From Actinomycetota bacterium (GTDB taxonomy: Bacteria > Actinomycetota > Thermoleophilia > Gaiellales > Gaiellaceae): 64,000 nucleotides of DNA. Positions within the stretch are counted from its first letter, which is position 1. Each line of letters starts with the position of its first letter. The notes below the pieces were generated by a model, which had not been told where the DNA came from, made no database searches, and was given only the letters and a program-made list of their open reading frames with translations. A program made the translations under genes and the position numbers. Below are positions 22,084 to 30,549 of the stretch, piece by piece. Where the stretch lies: positions 1 through 64,000 of the forward strand of contig PMOB01000006.1 of assembly GCA_003161615.1 (NCBI GenBank), written 5' to 3'.

Positions 22084-23093
22084 TCCCGGATGGCGCGCGT
22101 GGCGCGCCCCGGCGAGCTCTCGATCCCGCACGCGATCTCGTAGCCGATCGTCCCGGCGATGTCGGCGTGGCGCTCGATCAGGATCCCGTCGCCGATCAGC
22201 GTCACCGGTGCCCCGACCTCGAGTTCGCGGTCGAGCTCGACGGCGACCGCATCCATCGAGACGGTGCCGACCGCACGGCGCCGCTCCCCGTCCACTAGCA
22301 CCTCGGTGCCGGTCATGTCCCGCCGGAAGCCGTCGGCGTAGCCGACCGGGACGATGCCGATCCAGGTCGGCCGCTCGGCGACGAACCAGCGGCCGTATCC
22401 CGTGCTCTCGCCCGGCTGGAGGAGGCGCACCTGCGCGAGGTGGCTGCGCCAGGAGAGCGCCGGGCGCAAGCCGTCCTCCGCCGGATCCGTGTTGTACGGA
22501 GAGATCCCGTAGAGCGCGATGCCGCAGCGGGCGGCGTCGAAGCGAGCCTCGGGGATGCGCAGCGCGGCGGCGCTGTTCGCGAGATGGCGCGTCAGGTGCG
22601 CATAGGGCTCGGTGGCCTCGCGGAAGCGCTCGATCTGCTGCGCCGCGAAATCGGGGTCGCTGTCGGAGGTCGCAAGGTGGCTCATCAGGCCGACGACGTT
22701 CGCCGGGAGCTCCGGCAGCTCGGCCCGACCCCAGCGGCCCATTCCCGTGTCGAGCTTGAGGTGGACCGGGATGTCCGGCGGGATCTCGCCGTCGCGCACG
22801 ACGGCCAGCTCGAGCCGCGCCTCGCGAGCCTCGGCGACCTGCTCGGTCGGCCCCATGACGAGGATGCGCGCGTCGGGAAGCTCACGGCGGAGCTCGAGCG
22901 CCTCGTCGACGGTGGCGACGCAGAGAGCCGTCGCACCCGCCTCGAGCGCAGCGCGACCGACATCGACGGCGCCGTGGCCGTAGCCGTCCGCCTTCACGAC
23001 GGCCCAGAGCTCCGCGCCGTCGAGCGCCTCGAGGAGCCGGCGCGCGTTGTGGCGAATCGCGCCGAGGTCGACGGTGATCTCGCTCCGGTGCAC
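22080..23093 (-). CDS. alr: alanine racemase
   Basis: A 337-residue PLP-dependent fold-III enzyme that makes D-alanine for peptidoglycan. WAVVKADGYGHGAVDVGRAAL holds the PLP lysine, LKLDTGMGRWG and HLANSAAALR the barrel motifs, CGIALYGISPY the conserved region, and VSMDAVAVEL with the catalytic-base area follows. It ends shortly after AGTIGYEIACGI, slightly shorter than the usual 360-380 residues but with an intact C-terminal domain. It is last in the order HAD-acpS-nnr-alr. The GTG start is 7 nt after a TAGGCT box that includes the nnr stop. Confidence 0.95.
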   Translation of the reverse strand: MHRSEITVDLGAIRHNARRLLEALDGAELWAVVKADGYGHGAVDVGRAALEAGATALCVATVDEALELRRELPDARILVMGPTEQVAEAREARLELAVVRDGEIPPDIPVHLKLDTGMGRWGRAELPELPANVVGLMSHLATSDSDPDFAAQQIERFREATEPYAHLTRHLANSAAALRIPEARFDAARCGIALYGISPYNTDPAEDGLRPALSWRSHLAQVRLLQPGESTGYGRWFVAERPTWIGIVPVGYADGFRRDMTGTEVLVDGERRRAVGTVSMDAVAVELDRELEVGAPVTLIGDGILIERHADIAGTIGYEIACGIESSPGRATRAIRD

Positions 23094-23100
23094 GGCGGCC

Positions 23101-23106
23101 AGCCTA
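23101..23106 (-). promoter_or_regulatory. TAGGCT box made from the nnr stop codon
   Basis: The minus strand reads TAGGCT, whose TAG is the stop of the NAD(P)H-hydrate repair gene. The spacer to the alr GTG is 7 nt. There is no Shine-Dalgarno, so alr may have its own leaderless transcript. Confidence 0.5.
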
Positions 23107-24420
23107 GGCCAGAACGCTGGGAAGCGCCTCGATCACGTCGCTCGCGACGAGGCCGTAGCGCTGCGTCGCCGCGTGCGCCGCGAGCTGTTGCGCTGCGCAG
23201 GCCGCTGCCGCTGCCCGCTGCGGCTCCATTCCCTTTGCGAGGAACGCCGCTGTGATTCCGGTCAGGACGTCGCCCGTTCCCGCGGTCGCGAGCGACGGCA
23301 GCCCGAGCGCCGCGACGAGGACGCCGCCGCCCGGCGCTGCGACGAGCGAGTCCTCGCCCTTGAGCACGACGACGCAGCCGAACTTCTCCGCCGCTTCCCG
23401 CACCGACGCGAGCCGGTGCGCGGCGATGTCCCGCGACTCGCGCCCGAGCAGGCGCGCGAGCTCGCCCTCGTGCGGCGTGAGGACACGCGGCGCGGGCCAA
23501 TCCTCAGGCTCGAGCTCGAAGAGCGCGTCTGCGTCGACGACCGCCGGAACCTCGACCTCGGCGAGCAACCGCCGCACGAGCGCCTTCGCCTCCTTGTCCC
23601 GCCCGAGCCCCGGTCCGACTGCGAGCGCCCTCGCTTTCGCCGCGGCCTCGGACACCTGCTGCAGCGGCCGCTTGACCGCCTCGAGCACGAGGGTCTCGAG
23701 CACCGGCAGCGATTCCTCCGGCGCACAGATCGTGACGTAGCCGGCGTCCGCCCGCAGTGCAGCGCGCGCGGCGAGCGCCGCAGCTCCGGTCATCCCACGT
23801 GACCCGCCGACGATGAGGACGTGGCCCGCCGTGTACTTGTTGTCGCCGGCCGAGCGGCGCGGCACCTCGTCCAGGATCACCGGCATGACGAGCGCGTTCT
23901 CGGTCTCGCCTGATACCAGGCCGATCTCTGCAACGACCACCTCACCCGCAAGGAACCGCCCCGGGGCCACGGCGAGACCGACTTTCGGCCCGTGCATGGT
24001 CACGGTGACGTCCGCGCGCACCGCGGCGCCTTCCATCTCGCCGGTGGACGCGTTCACGCCGGAAGGGATGTCGACCGCTACGACCGGCACGCCCGCCGCG
24101 TTGATCCGCTCGATCTCGGCCGCGGTCTCGTCCCGCGGCGCACCCTTCATCCCCGTGCCGAGCAGCGCGTCGATCACGACGTCGGGCCGCTCATCGACGA
24201 GCTCGCGTCCTTGGCCCTCGAGGAGCTCGCCGGCGATCCGCCCGTCTCCTCCGTTCGCTCCTCGGCCGGCGTGGATCGCGATCCGGCGCGCGTCGGGGAA
24301 GCGCCGCATGACCTCCTCCGCCACCGCCGCTCCGGCGCGCTGCATCAGCGCGTCGACGTCGTGGCCCGCCTCGGCGGCGCGCATCTCCTCCGCGGTGTAG
24401 AGGGGCTCAGTCGCCGCCAC
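23104..24420 (-). CDS. nnr: bifunctional NAD(P)H-hydrate epimerase / ADP-dependent NAD(P)H-hydrate dehydratase
   Basis: A 438-residue fusion that repairs hydrated NAD(P)H. The N-terminal YjeF epimerase domain (about 1-190) has MQRAGAAVAEEV, HAGRGANGGDGRIAGELL, DALLGTGMKG and VDIPSGVNASTGE. The C-terminal ribokinase-like dehydratase domain has AGHVLIVGGSRGMTGAAALAARAALRADAGYVTI, LTPHEGELARLLG, and the GTGDVLTG catalytic motif. The N-terminal domain seems a little short between GGDG and the acidic motif compared with relatives. Overlaps acpS by 14 bp. Confidence 0.94.
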   Translation of the reverse strand: MAATEPLYTAEEMRAAEAGHDVDALMQRAGAAVAEEVMRRFPDARRIAIHAGRGANGGDGRIAGELLEGQGRELVDERPDVVIDALLGTGMKGAPRDETAAEIERINAAGVPVVAVDIPSGVNASTGEMEGAAVRADVTVTMHGPKVGLAVAPGRFLAGEVVVAEIGLVSGETENALVMPVILDEVPRRSAGDNKYTAGHVLIVGGSRGMTGAAALAARAALRADAGYVTICAPEESLPVLETLVLEAVKRPLQQVSEAAAKARALAVGPGLGRDKEAKALVRRLLAEVEVPAVVDADALFELEPEDWPAPRVLTPHEGELARLLGRESRDIAAHRLASVREAAEKFGCVVVLKGEDSLVAAPGGGVLVAALGLPSLATAGTGDVLTGITAAFLAKGMEPQRAAAAACAAQQLAAHAATQRYGLVASDVIEALPSVLA

Positions 24421-24778
24421 TGGCGATCGCCACCGCCTGCGCGAGCTCGCGCGAATGCGTCATGGAGAGATCGACGGAGGCGGCGCCGACCGCGGCGGCC
24501 CGCTCGGCGAGCCTGCCAGAGAGCCGCACCGCAGGCTTCGGCCGGCCGACGATCTCGATCTCCTGCCAGGCGAAGGCTCGCGCGACGCCGAAGCCGAGCG
24601 CCTTGCCGACCGCCTCCTTCCCTGCGAAGCGACCCGCGTAGCTCTCCGCCGGATTCCGGCGGGAGTCGCAGTACGCCCGCTCCGCCTCGGTGAAGCAGCG
24701 CTCACGAAAGCGCTCGTATCGCGCGAGCGAGCGCCGGATCCGCTCGATCTCGATCAGGTCGGTGCCGACCGAGATCAC
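24407..24778 (-). CDS. acpS: holo-[acyl-carrier-protein] synthase
   Basis: A 123-residue AcpS that transfers 4'-phosphopantetheine from CoA to the acyl carrier protein. ISVGTDLIEIERI supplies the Mg-binding Asp, and RFAGKEAVGKALG carries the conserved E and K. SMTHSRELAQAVAI is the C-terminal motif. GTG 24778 is chosen because it makes the family N terminus and overlaps the stop of the HAD gene (GTGA). The upstream part of the ORF-track entry is a shadow of that gene. Confidence 0.95.
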   Translation of the reverse strand: MISVGTDLIEIERIRRSLARYERFRERCFTEAERAYCDSRRNPAESYAGRFAGKEAVGKALGFGVARAFAWQEIEIVGRPKPAVRLSGRLAERAAAVGAASVDLSMTHSRELAQAVAIASGGD

Positions 24779-25551
24779 AGGTGCTCCTCGAGCCAGTCGG
24801 GGAGGTGCGCGATGGAGGAGACGATCCCGTCCGGCTGGATGCGCGACCGCTCGACCGTGTCCGGCCGGAACTTCCCCGTCCGCACGAGCACCGCGCGCAT
24901 CCCGACGCCGCGCGCCCCGATCACGTCCGTCTCGAGGTCGTCTCCGACCATCCAGGTCATGGACGGCTCCGCGTCGAGCGCCTCGCACGCGGCGTCGAAG
25001 TACGCCGGGCTCGGCTTGCCGAGGACGGTCGCTTCGATCTGCGCCGCGTACTCGAGCCCCGCGACATAACAGCCGGTGTCGAGCAGCGGCCCGCGCTGCG
25101 TCTGCCACCAGCGGTTGCGATGCATGCAGTAGAGCTCCGCGCCAAGCTCGAGCTCGGCGAAGGCGCGCGCGAGGTTCATGTAGGAGAAGACGAGGTTCGT
25201 CTCCGGGGAATCGTCCGCGCCGCCGATCAGGACGGCCTGCGCGTTCTCGCCGACGAGCTCGACTCCCTCGAGATCGCCGACTAGCGCGTGCATCACGAGG
25301 GCGAGCACGCGGCGACCGCGCAGCGCCGCGACAGCCGCGTCCGCGGTCGTCTGCACCTCCTCGGCCTCGAGCTCGATCCCCATCGCCTGGAGGTCCTGCG
25401 CGAGCTTCGCCTTCGAACGCGTCGTCGCGTTCGTGACGAAGCGGAGCCGGTGGCCGTCGCTGCGGAGCCGCCGCACCGCGTCGGCCGCGCCGGGGATCGG
25501 CTCACCGGAAACGTGCAGAACCCCGTCCACGTCGAGGAGAATCGCCGCCAT
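24775..25551 (-). CDS. HAD-superfamily hydrolase, NagD/AraL (class IIA) type
   Basis: A 258-residue phosphatase. Motif I is LLDVDGVLHVSGEPIPGA, motif II FVTNATTRSK, the cap domain lies in the middle, and the C-terminal region LGKPSPAYFDAACEALDAEPSMTWMVGDDLETDVIGARGVGMRAVLVRTG has motifs III and IV. It resembles sugar-phosphate or nucleotide phosphatases; the substrate is unknown. The ATG at 25551 overlaps the ATG of the divergent arfB within CATG. A TAGAGT box 8 nt upstream, inside arfB, would drive it leaderless. First gene of the HAD-acpS-nnr-alr run. Confidence 0.92.
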   Translation of the reverse strand: MAAILLDVDGVLHVSGEPIPGAADAVRRLRSDGHRLRFVTNATTRSKAKLAQDLQAMGIELEAEEVQTTADAAVAALRGRRVLALVMHALVGDLEGVELVGENAQAVLIGGADDSPETNLVFSYMNLARAFAELELGAELYCMHRNRWWQTQRGPLLDTGCYVAGLEYAAQIEATVLGKPSPAYFDAACEALDAEPSMTWMVGDDLETDVIGARGVGMRAVLVRTGKFRPDTVERSRIQPDGIVSSIAHLPDWLEEHL

Positions 25552-25957
25552 GGCTGCAGACTCTATTCGCGTCACGCGTTCGGTCCTGCTGCCGCTCGGC
25601 GAGATCGAGCTCCAGGTCTCCCGCTCGAGCGGGCCGGGCGGACAGCACGCGCAGAAATCCGAGACGCGGGTCGTCGCCGTCTTCGACGTCGAATCCTCGG
25701 GCGTCCTGACCGAGGGGCAGAAGAAGCGCGTGGTCGCGAAGGCCGGGACGGTCCTGCGCGCCGTCGCGCAGGACGAGCGGAGCCAGTCGCGCAATCGAGA
25801 GCTCGCGGTCGAGCGGCTCGTGGCCGCGCTGCGGGAGGCGCTGCGCGTCGAGCGGAAGCGGGTGCCGACTAAGCCGACGAAGGCGGCACGGGAGCGGCGC
25901 CTCTCCGATAAGAAGCGGCGCAGCCAGACGAAGCGGCTCCGCCGCGAGCTCGAGTGA
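25550..25957 (+). CDS. arfB: alternative ribosome-rescue factor / peptidyl-tRNA hydrolase ArfB (YaeJ-like)
   Basis: A 135-residue RF-1-like domain protein. The GGQ motif lies in SRSSGPGGQHAQKSETRVVAVFD, and the basic C-terminal tail KKRRSQTKRLRRE enters the mRNA channel in this family. It hydrolyses peptidyl-tRNA on stalled ribosomes. ATG 25550 follows GAGGAGA by 9 nt, the ribosome site lying inside the divergent HAD gene. The start codon interlocks with the HAD start in CATG. It is convergent with glmS, with one base between the stops. Confidence 0.93.
   Translation: MAADSIRVTRSVLLPLGEIELQVSRSSGPGGQHAQKSETRVVAVFDVESSGVLTEGQKKRVVAKAGTVLRAVAQDERSQSRNRELAVERLVAALREALRVERKRVPTKPTKAARERRLSDKKRRSQTKRLRRELE
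25560..25565 (-). promoter_or_regulatory. TAGAGT -10 box of the HAD-acpS-nnr-alr operon
   Basis: The minus strand reads TAGAGT, 8 nt ahead of the HAD ATG and inside codons 4-6 of arfB. This is the only place such a promoter can be, since the two start codons overlap. Confidence 0.5.
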
Positions 25958-25958
25958 G

Positions 25959-27785
25959 CTACTCGACAGTGACGGTCTTGGCGAGGTTCCGCGGCTGGTC
26001 GACGTTGAGCCCGCGCAGCCGCGCGATCCGGTAGGCGAGGAGCTGCAGCGGCATCACCGCGAGCGGCGCCTGGAGGAAGTTCGGCGTCCGCGGCACGTAG
26101 ATCACGTCGTCGGCGTGGTGCTGGATGTCCTCGTTGCCGTCCGTCGCGATCGCGATCACGTGCGCGCCGCGCGCCCGGGTCTCCTGAATGTTGGAGACGA
26201 TCTTGTCGTAGACGTGGATGTTCGTCGCGACGACGACGACCGGCGTCCCCTCCTCAAGCAGCGCGATCGGGCCGTGCTTCATCTCGCCGGCCGAGTACGC
26301 GTCGGTCGGGATGTACGAGATCTCCTTCAGCTTCAGCGCGCCCTCGAGCGCCACCGGCAGGCCGATGTGGCGGCCGAGGTAGAGGAAGAACGGCTTGTCG
26401 TAGAAGCGCTGCGCGATCGACTCGATCGGGTGGTCGCCGTCGAGGAACTCCTGCATCTTCTCCGGCAGCTCGTGCAGGCGGTCGAGGATGAACTCGATCT
26501 CCTCCTGCGGCAGCGTGTGTCGAATCTCGGCGAGCTTCAGCGCCAGGAGGCTGAGGAGAGCGACCTGCGCCGTGAACGTCTTCGAGGCCGCGACGCCGAC
26601 CTCCATCCCGCAACGTGTGTAGAGCGTCGCGTCGACCTCGCGCGTGATCTGCGTGCCCATCAGGTTCGTGATCCCGAGCGTGCGCGCACCGTGCTCGCGC
26701 GCGAGCTTGACGGCATTGACCGTGTCGCGCGTCTCGCCGGACTGTGAGATCCCGATCACGAGCGTGTCCTTCGAGAGGACGGGATTGCGGTAGATCCACT
26801 CGCTCGCGATGTCCGGCTCGACCGGCAGGCGGGCCCACTCCTCGATGATGTAGCGGCCGACGACGCCCGCGTGGTAGGCGGTGCCGGCGGCGACGATCAC
26901 GATCCTGCGCAGGTTCTGGACCTCCGTCTCGGTCATGCCGAGCGCATCGAGCATGAGCTTGTGCCCGCGGACGCGATCCCCGATCGTCTCGGCGACCGCC
27001 TCGGGCTGCTCGAAGATCTCCTTGAGCATGAAGGTCTCGAAGCCGGACTTCTCGGCGCTCTCCTCGTCCCAGTCGATCTCTTGCGGCGCCGACATCTCGA
27101 CCTCGGTGCCGTCGACGAAGACACGGACGCTCGCCGGCGTCAGCTCGATGACCTCGCCATCCCCCGGGTGGAGGACGGTGCGCGTCTCGCTCAGAAACGC
27201 CGCGATCGAGGACGCGAGGAAGTTCTCCCCCTCGCCGAGACCGACGACGAGCGGCGTCTGATTGCGGACGCCGACGAGAAGATCGGGATGGTCGTGATGG
27301 ATCGCGACGATAGAGAAGTGGCCCTCGAGCTGCGGATAGACGCGCGCGAGCGCCTGCGTGAGGTCGCCGTCGTAGGACTGCTCGAGCAAATGGACGACGA
27401 CTTCGGCGTCGGTCTCGGACGTGAAGGTGTGGCCCGCCTCGGTCAGCTGCTCGCGCAGCTCCATGTAGTTCTCGACGATCCCGTTGAGGACGATCGCGAG
27501 ACGGCCGGGGTCGCAGCCGGTGAGCGGGTGCGCGTTCCGCTCGGTGACGCCGCCGTGGGTCGCCCAGCGCGTGTGGCCGAGGCCGTGGTGGGTGCGGGAG
27601 CCGTTCGATTGGGCGGCCGCGACGAGGTTGTCGAGGTTGCCGACGGCGCGGACGTATTCGAGCTCCGCGTCCTCGCGCAACGCAAGCCCGGCGGAGTCGT
27701 AGCCGCGGTATTCGAGCCGCCGCAAACCGTCGAGGAGAAGCGGCTTCGCCTCGCGTGATCCGACATATCCGATGATCCCGCACAC
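25959..27785 (-). CDS. glmS: glutamine-fructose-6-phosphate aminotransferase (isomerizing)
   Basis: A 608-residue enzyme making glucosamine-6-phosphate for cell wall precursors. The mature N-terminal Cys nucleophile follows the GTG start directly (V-CGIIGYVGSR), so GTG 27785 is certain; AAAGGAG sits 8 nt before it. The glutaminase domain has GLGHTRWATHG and the two SIS isomerase domains carry GISQSGETRDTVNAVK and the C-terminal PRNLAKTVTVE. It lies downstream of glmM on the same strand, separated by a terminator. No glmS ribozyme is apparent in the 90-bp leader. Confidence 0.97.
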   Translation of the reverse strand: MCGIIGYVGSREAKPLLLDGLRRLEYRGYDSAGLALREDAELEYVRAVGNLDNLVAAAQSNGSRTHHGLGHTRWATHGGVTERNAHPLTGCDPGRLAIVLNGIVENYMELREQLTEAGHTFTSETDAEVVVHLLEQSYDGDLTQALARVYPQLEGHFSIVAIHHDHPDLLVGVRNQTPLVVGLGEGENFLASSIAAFLSETRTVLHPGDGEVIELTPASVRVFVDGTEVEMSAPQEIDWDEESAEKSGFETFMLKEIFEQPEAVAETIGDRVRGHKLMLDALGMTETEVQNLRRIVIVAAGTAYHAGVVGRYIIEEWARLPVEPDIASEWIYRNPVLSKDTLVIGISQSGETRDTVNAVKLAREHGARTLGITNLMGTQITREVDATLYTRCGMEVGVAASKTFTAQVALLSLLALKLAEIRHTLPQEEIEFILDRLHELPEKMQEFLDGDHPIESIAQRFYDKPFFLYLGRHIGLPVALEGALKLKEISYIPTDAYSAGEMKHGPIALLEEGTPVVVVATNIHVYDKIVSNIQETRARGAHVIAIATDGNEDIQHHADDVIYVPRTPNFLQAPLAVMPLQLLAYRIARLRGLNVDQPRNLAKTVTVE

Positions 27786-27832
27786 GTTGCGCTCCTTTCC
27801 CTCTGCGGCGGAAAACTCCCCCTGAAAACGCG

Positions 27833-27857
27833 AAAAGCCCGGCTTCACGACCCGGGC
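27833..27857 (-). terminator. intrinsic terminator between glmM and glmS
   Basis: On the minus strand a 6-bp GCCCGG/CCGGGC stem with 9-nt loop is followed by TTTTCGCGTTTTC. It lies 20 bp past the glmM stop and 50 bp before the glmS start, so glmS needs its own promoter or read-through. Confidence 0.75.
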
Positions 27858-27875
27858 CGCAGCGTCGCGGGCGGG

Positions 27876-29141
27876 TCAGCCGAGCTCGTCTGTAACAAGC
27901 GCGGCGACTGTAGCACAGAGGGTTTCGGCCGCTTCCCGGCTCTCCGCCTCGGCGAGAATCCGGACGACAGGCTCCGTTCCGGATGGCCGGACGAGCACGC
28001 GGCCGGTTCCGTCGAGCTCCTCGTTGATGCGCGCGACCCGGTCGAGAAGGCGGGTGGGGAGCGGCCCTCGCGCGGCGCGCGGCAGGTTCTGGACGACCTG
28101 CGGGAAGCGCTCGAGGACGGACGCGGCTTCGGAGAGGCTCCGCCCGCCGAGCGCGTGGCAGAGAAGGAGCGCCGCGACGAGCCCGTCGCCGGCGACATGG
28201 CCGTCGAGCCAGAGGATGTGGCCGGACTGCTCGCCGCCGAGCCGCGCGTTCTCGCGCCGCAGCGCTTCGAGGACGTAGCGGTCGCCGACGTCGGTCGTGA
28301 TGACACGGATGCCGCGCTCCTCCATCAGTCGATGGAAGCCGAGGTTCGTCATCCCGGTGACCGCGACGGTGTCGACCCCGAGCTGGAGGGCGAGGACGGC
28401 GAGGATTTGATCTCCGTCGAGTGGCACGCCGCGCTCGTCCACCGCGAGCATCCGGTCGCCGTCGCCGTCGAACGCGACGCCGAGGTCGAACTCACCGGCG
28501 CGCACGGTGTCGGCGAGCGCCCGGAGGTCGGTGGCGCCGCAGCCGGCGTTGATGTTCGTGCCGTCGGGCGCGTCGCCGATCGCGGTCACCGTCGCTCCGA
28601 GTTGTTCGAAGGCGCGCGGCGCGAGCCCGGAGTAGGCGCCGTTCGCGCAGTCGACGGCGATGCGGAGACCGGCGAGGTCGGCGGCGAAGCGCTCGAGCAC
28701 GAGTGCGAGGTACTCGTCCGCCAAGCCCTCGGCGCGCTCGACGCTGCCGCCGGCCCGGGCGGGCTCGTCGAGGAGCGCCTCGATCTCCTCCTCAGCCGCG
28801 TCGCTGAGCTTGCCGCCCATGCGGTCGAAGAGCTTGACGCCGTTGTACTCGGGCGGATTGTGGGAGGCGGAGATGACCGCGCCGAGGTCGAGCCGCAGCA
28901 GCGCGACGGCCGGCGTCGGCAGGACACCGGCGAGGACGGCCGTTCCCCCCGCCGCCGCGATCCCGCGCGCGAGAGCGTCTTCGAGCTCGGGGCCGGAACC
29001 GCGCGTGTCGCGTCCGACGAGGACACGGCCGCCGCCGCACCAGAGCGCAGCCGCCTTGCCGAGCCGTTCAACGAGCTCTGGCGTAAGCGATTCGCCCACG
29101 ATCCCGCGGACTCCGTCCGTGCCGAAGTACTGGCGCGCCAC
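27876..29141 (-). CDS. glmM: phosphoglucosamine mutase
   Basis: A 421-residue alpha-D-phosphohexomutase converting glucosamine-6-P to glucosamine-1-P. YFGTDGVRGIVGE opens it, and the phosphoserine loop VISASHNPPEYNGVK, the Mg loop FDGDGDRMLAVD, the sugar loop GGEQSGH and the C-terminal phosphate loop RPSGTEPVVRI are all intact. The GTG at 29141 is used; the ORF-track extension is a shadow of rpsI. The start lies 8 nt after a TAGCCT box that includes the rpsI stop codon. Confidence 0.96.
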   Translation of the reverse strand: MARQYFGTDGVRGIVGESLTPELVERLGKAAALWCGGGRVLVGRDTRGSGPELEDALARGIAAAGGTAVLAGVLPTPAVALLRLDLGAVISASHNPPEYNGVKLFDRMGGKLSDAAEEEIEALLDEPARAGGSVERAEGLADEYLALVLERFAADLAGLRIAVDCANGAYSGLAPRAFEQLGATVTAIGDAPDGTNINAGCGATDLRALADTVRAGEFDLGVAFDGDGDRMLAVDERGVPLDGDQILAVLALQLGVDTVAVTGMTNLGFHRLMEERGIRVITTDVGDRYVLEALRRENARLGGEQSGHILWLDGHVAGDGLVAALLLCHALGGRSLSEAASVLERFPQVVQNLPRAARGPLPTRLLDRVARINEELDGTGRVLVRPSGTEPVVRILAEAESREAAETLCATVAALVTDELG

Positions 29142-29149
29142 GGCGCGGG

Positions 29150-29155
29150 AGGCTA
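29150..29155 (-). promoter_or_regulatory. TAGCCT box made from the rpsI stop codon
   Basis: The minus strand reads TAGCCT starting with the TAG stop of rpsI. An 8-nt spacer leads to the GTG of glmM, with no Shine-Dalgarno between. Confidence 0.45.
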
Positions 29156-29548
29156 GCGCTTCGAGAACTGCGGCGCCTTGCGCGCCTTGTGCAGGCCGGC
29201 CTTCTTGCGCTCGACCTGGCGTGCATCGCGCGTCAGGAAGCCCTCGCGCTTCAGCGGGATACGCAGCTCGGGATTCGCCTCGACGAGCGCCCGGGCGATG
29301 CCGTGCCGGACGGCTCCCGCCTGTCCGGTCAGGCCGCCGCCATGGACGCGCACGCGGAGGTCGTACTGGCCCTCGACGCCCGCGACCTTGAGCGGCGAGA
29401 CGGCGATCGTCTGCCAGACGGCACGCGGGAAGTACTCCTGCAGCGTCCGGCCGTTGACCCACGTCGCGCCGTCGCCGGGGCGGAGGATGACGCGCGCGAC
29501 CGACGTCTTGCGCTTGCCGGTGCCGCGGTACTGCGCGATCGCGCTCAC
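29153..29548 (-). CDS. rpsI: 30S ribosomal protein S9
   Basis: 131 residues with the family pattern [21 protein letters not shown], the centre [36 protein letters not shown], and the basic tail [17 protein letters not shown] ending in the SKR that contacts P-site tRNA. The GTG at 29548 overlaps the rplM stop (GTGA), so the two ribosomal genes are translationally coupled. The rest of the ORF-track entry belongs to other frames. Confidence 0.98.
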   Translation of the reverse strand: MSAIAQYRGTGKRKTSVARVILRPGDGATWVNGRTLQEYFPRAVWQTIAVSPLKVAGVEGQYDLRVRVHGGGLTGQAGAVRHGIARALVEANPELRIPLKREGFLTRDARQVERKKAGLHKARKAPQFSKR

Positions 29549-29979
29549 GAATCGAGCTCCAAAAGCTTGGGATTCTGCGGGGCGTGCGGATGCTCGGGGC
29601 CGGCGTAGATCTTGAGCTTCGTGATCTGCTGCCGCGCGAGCCGGTTCTTGGGAAGCATCCCCTTGACGGCGACGCGAAGCACCTCGGTCGGCCGGCGGTC
29701 GAGCTGCTCGCGGAGCGTCCGGCTGCGCAGCCCGCCGGGATAGCCCGAGTGGCGGTAGTAGCGCTTCTGGTCGAGCTTGTTGCCGGTGACGTGGATCTTC
29801 TCCGCGTTGACGACGATGACGAAGTCGCCGGTGTCGACGTGCGGCGTGAACTGCGGCTTGCGCTTGCCGCGGAGCGTGTCGGCGATCTGCGTCGCGAGAC
29901 GGCCCAGGGTCTTCCCCTCGGCGTCGACGAGATACCACTCGCGCGTGATCTCTCCCGGCTTGGCGCTGTAGGTCTTCAT
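29545..29979 (-). CDS. rplM: 50S ribosomal protein L13
   Basis: 144 residues. [60 protein letters not shown] and [25 protein letters not shown] are typical of L13. It heads the rplM-rpsI pair, with a 4-bp overlap onto the upstream uracil-DNA glycosylase-like gene, an uncommon partner. Confidence 0.98.
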   Translation of the reverse strand: MKTYSAKPGEITREWYLVDAEGKTLGRLATQIADTLRGKRKPQFTPHVDTGDFVIVVNAEKIHVTGNKLDQKRYYRHSGYPGGLRSRTLREQLDRRPTEVLRVAVKGMLPKNRLARQQITKLKIYAGPEHPHAPQNPKLLELDS

Positions 29980-30530
29980 GAAAAGCGGCGGACAGGAGCC
30001 CGCCGGCGGCGGATTGTAGCGAAAGCCCGTTGCAATCCCGCCTCGAACTCGGCCGCGCCACCGTGCGACGGATGGCGGACGTAGGGAGCGTCGAGCGCGG
30101 CCTCGGCGACGCGCCCAACGGCGATCGCGATGCGTCCTTGCAGGACTTCGTCGAGGTAGGGGCGTGCCGCGTCGACTTCGTCCGGGCGGGGCCGGCGATT
30201 GGACGTCTCGGTGCCGGGATGGGTCGGCACGACGTTCCAGAGGAGAACGTCCTCGGAGCGGCCCAGCCGCGCGAGGACGCGATGGACGATCGTCGCCGTC
30301 GCCTCGGCCGGGCCGGCGCCGCCGAGCTGGCGCTCGGACGTGAACGGGATCCCGCTCATGCGCGCGCCGCGATAGCCCGCCGCCTCGCCGACGAGAACGA
30401 TCTCCGCTTCAGCGCGAGCGTCGAGGTAGCGCGAGAGCCGTTCGCGCAGGAGCTGCGACTCGGCGTACTGGTTGAAGGTCGCGCCGATCTGCGCCTCGGC
30501 GAGCCGGTCTGCAAACTGCGCGTCGGCCAC
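29976..30530 (-). CDS. uracil-DNA glycosylase-superfamily protein
   Basis: 184 residues of the UDG fold: [25 protein letters not shown] replaces the usual GEAPG motif with [16 protein letters not shown] matches the strand ahead of the second loop, and [10 protein letters not shown] and VRHPSHGG (His loop) follow. Such proteins excise uracil, or may bind nucleotides without activity. The GTG start is 19 bp from the divergent methyltransferase-like gene, with GATAAT 6 nt upstream. It overlaps rplM, so its promoter may also serve the ribosomal genes. Confidence 0.8.
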   Translation of the reverse strand: MADAQFADRLAEAQIGATFNQYAESQLLRERLSRYLDARAEAEIVLVGEAAGYRGARMSGIPFTSERQLGGAGPAEATATIVHRVLARLGRSEDVLLWNVVPTHPGTETSNRRPRPDEVDAARPYLDEVLQGRIAIAVGRVAEAALDAPYVRHPSHGGAAEFEAGLQRAFATIRRRRAPVRRFS

Positions 30531-30549
30531 ACCGGCATTATCGATCGCG

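Noticed and set aside
27786-27832. glmS-type ribozyme in the glmS leader
   Set aside because: The 50-bp stretch between terminator and start is too short and lacks the ribozyme core.
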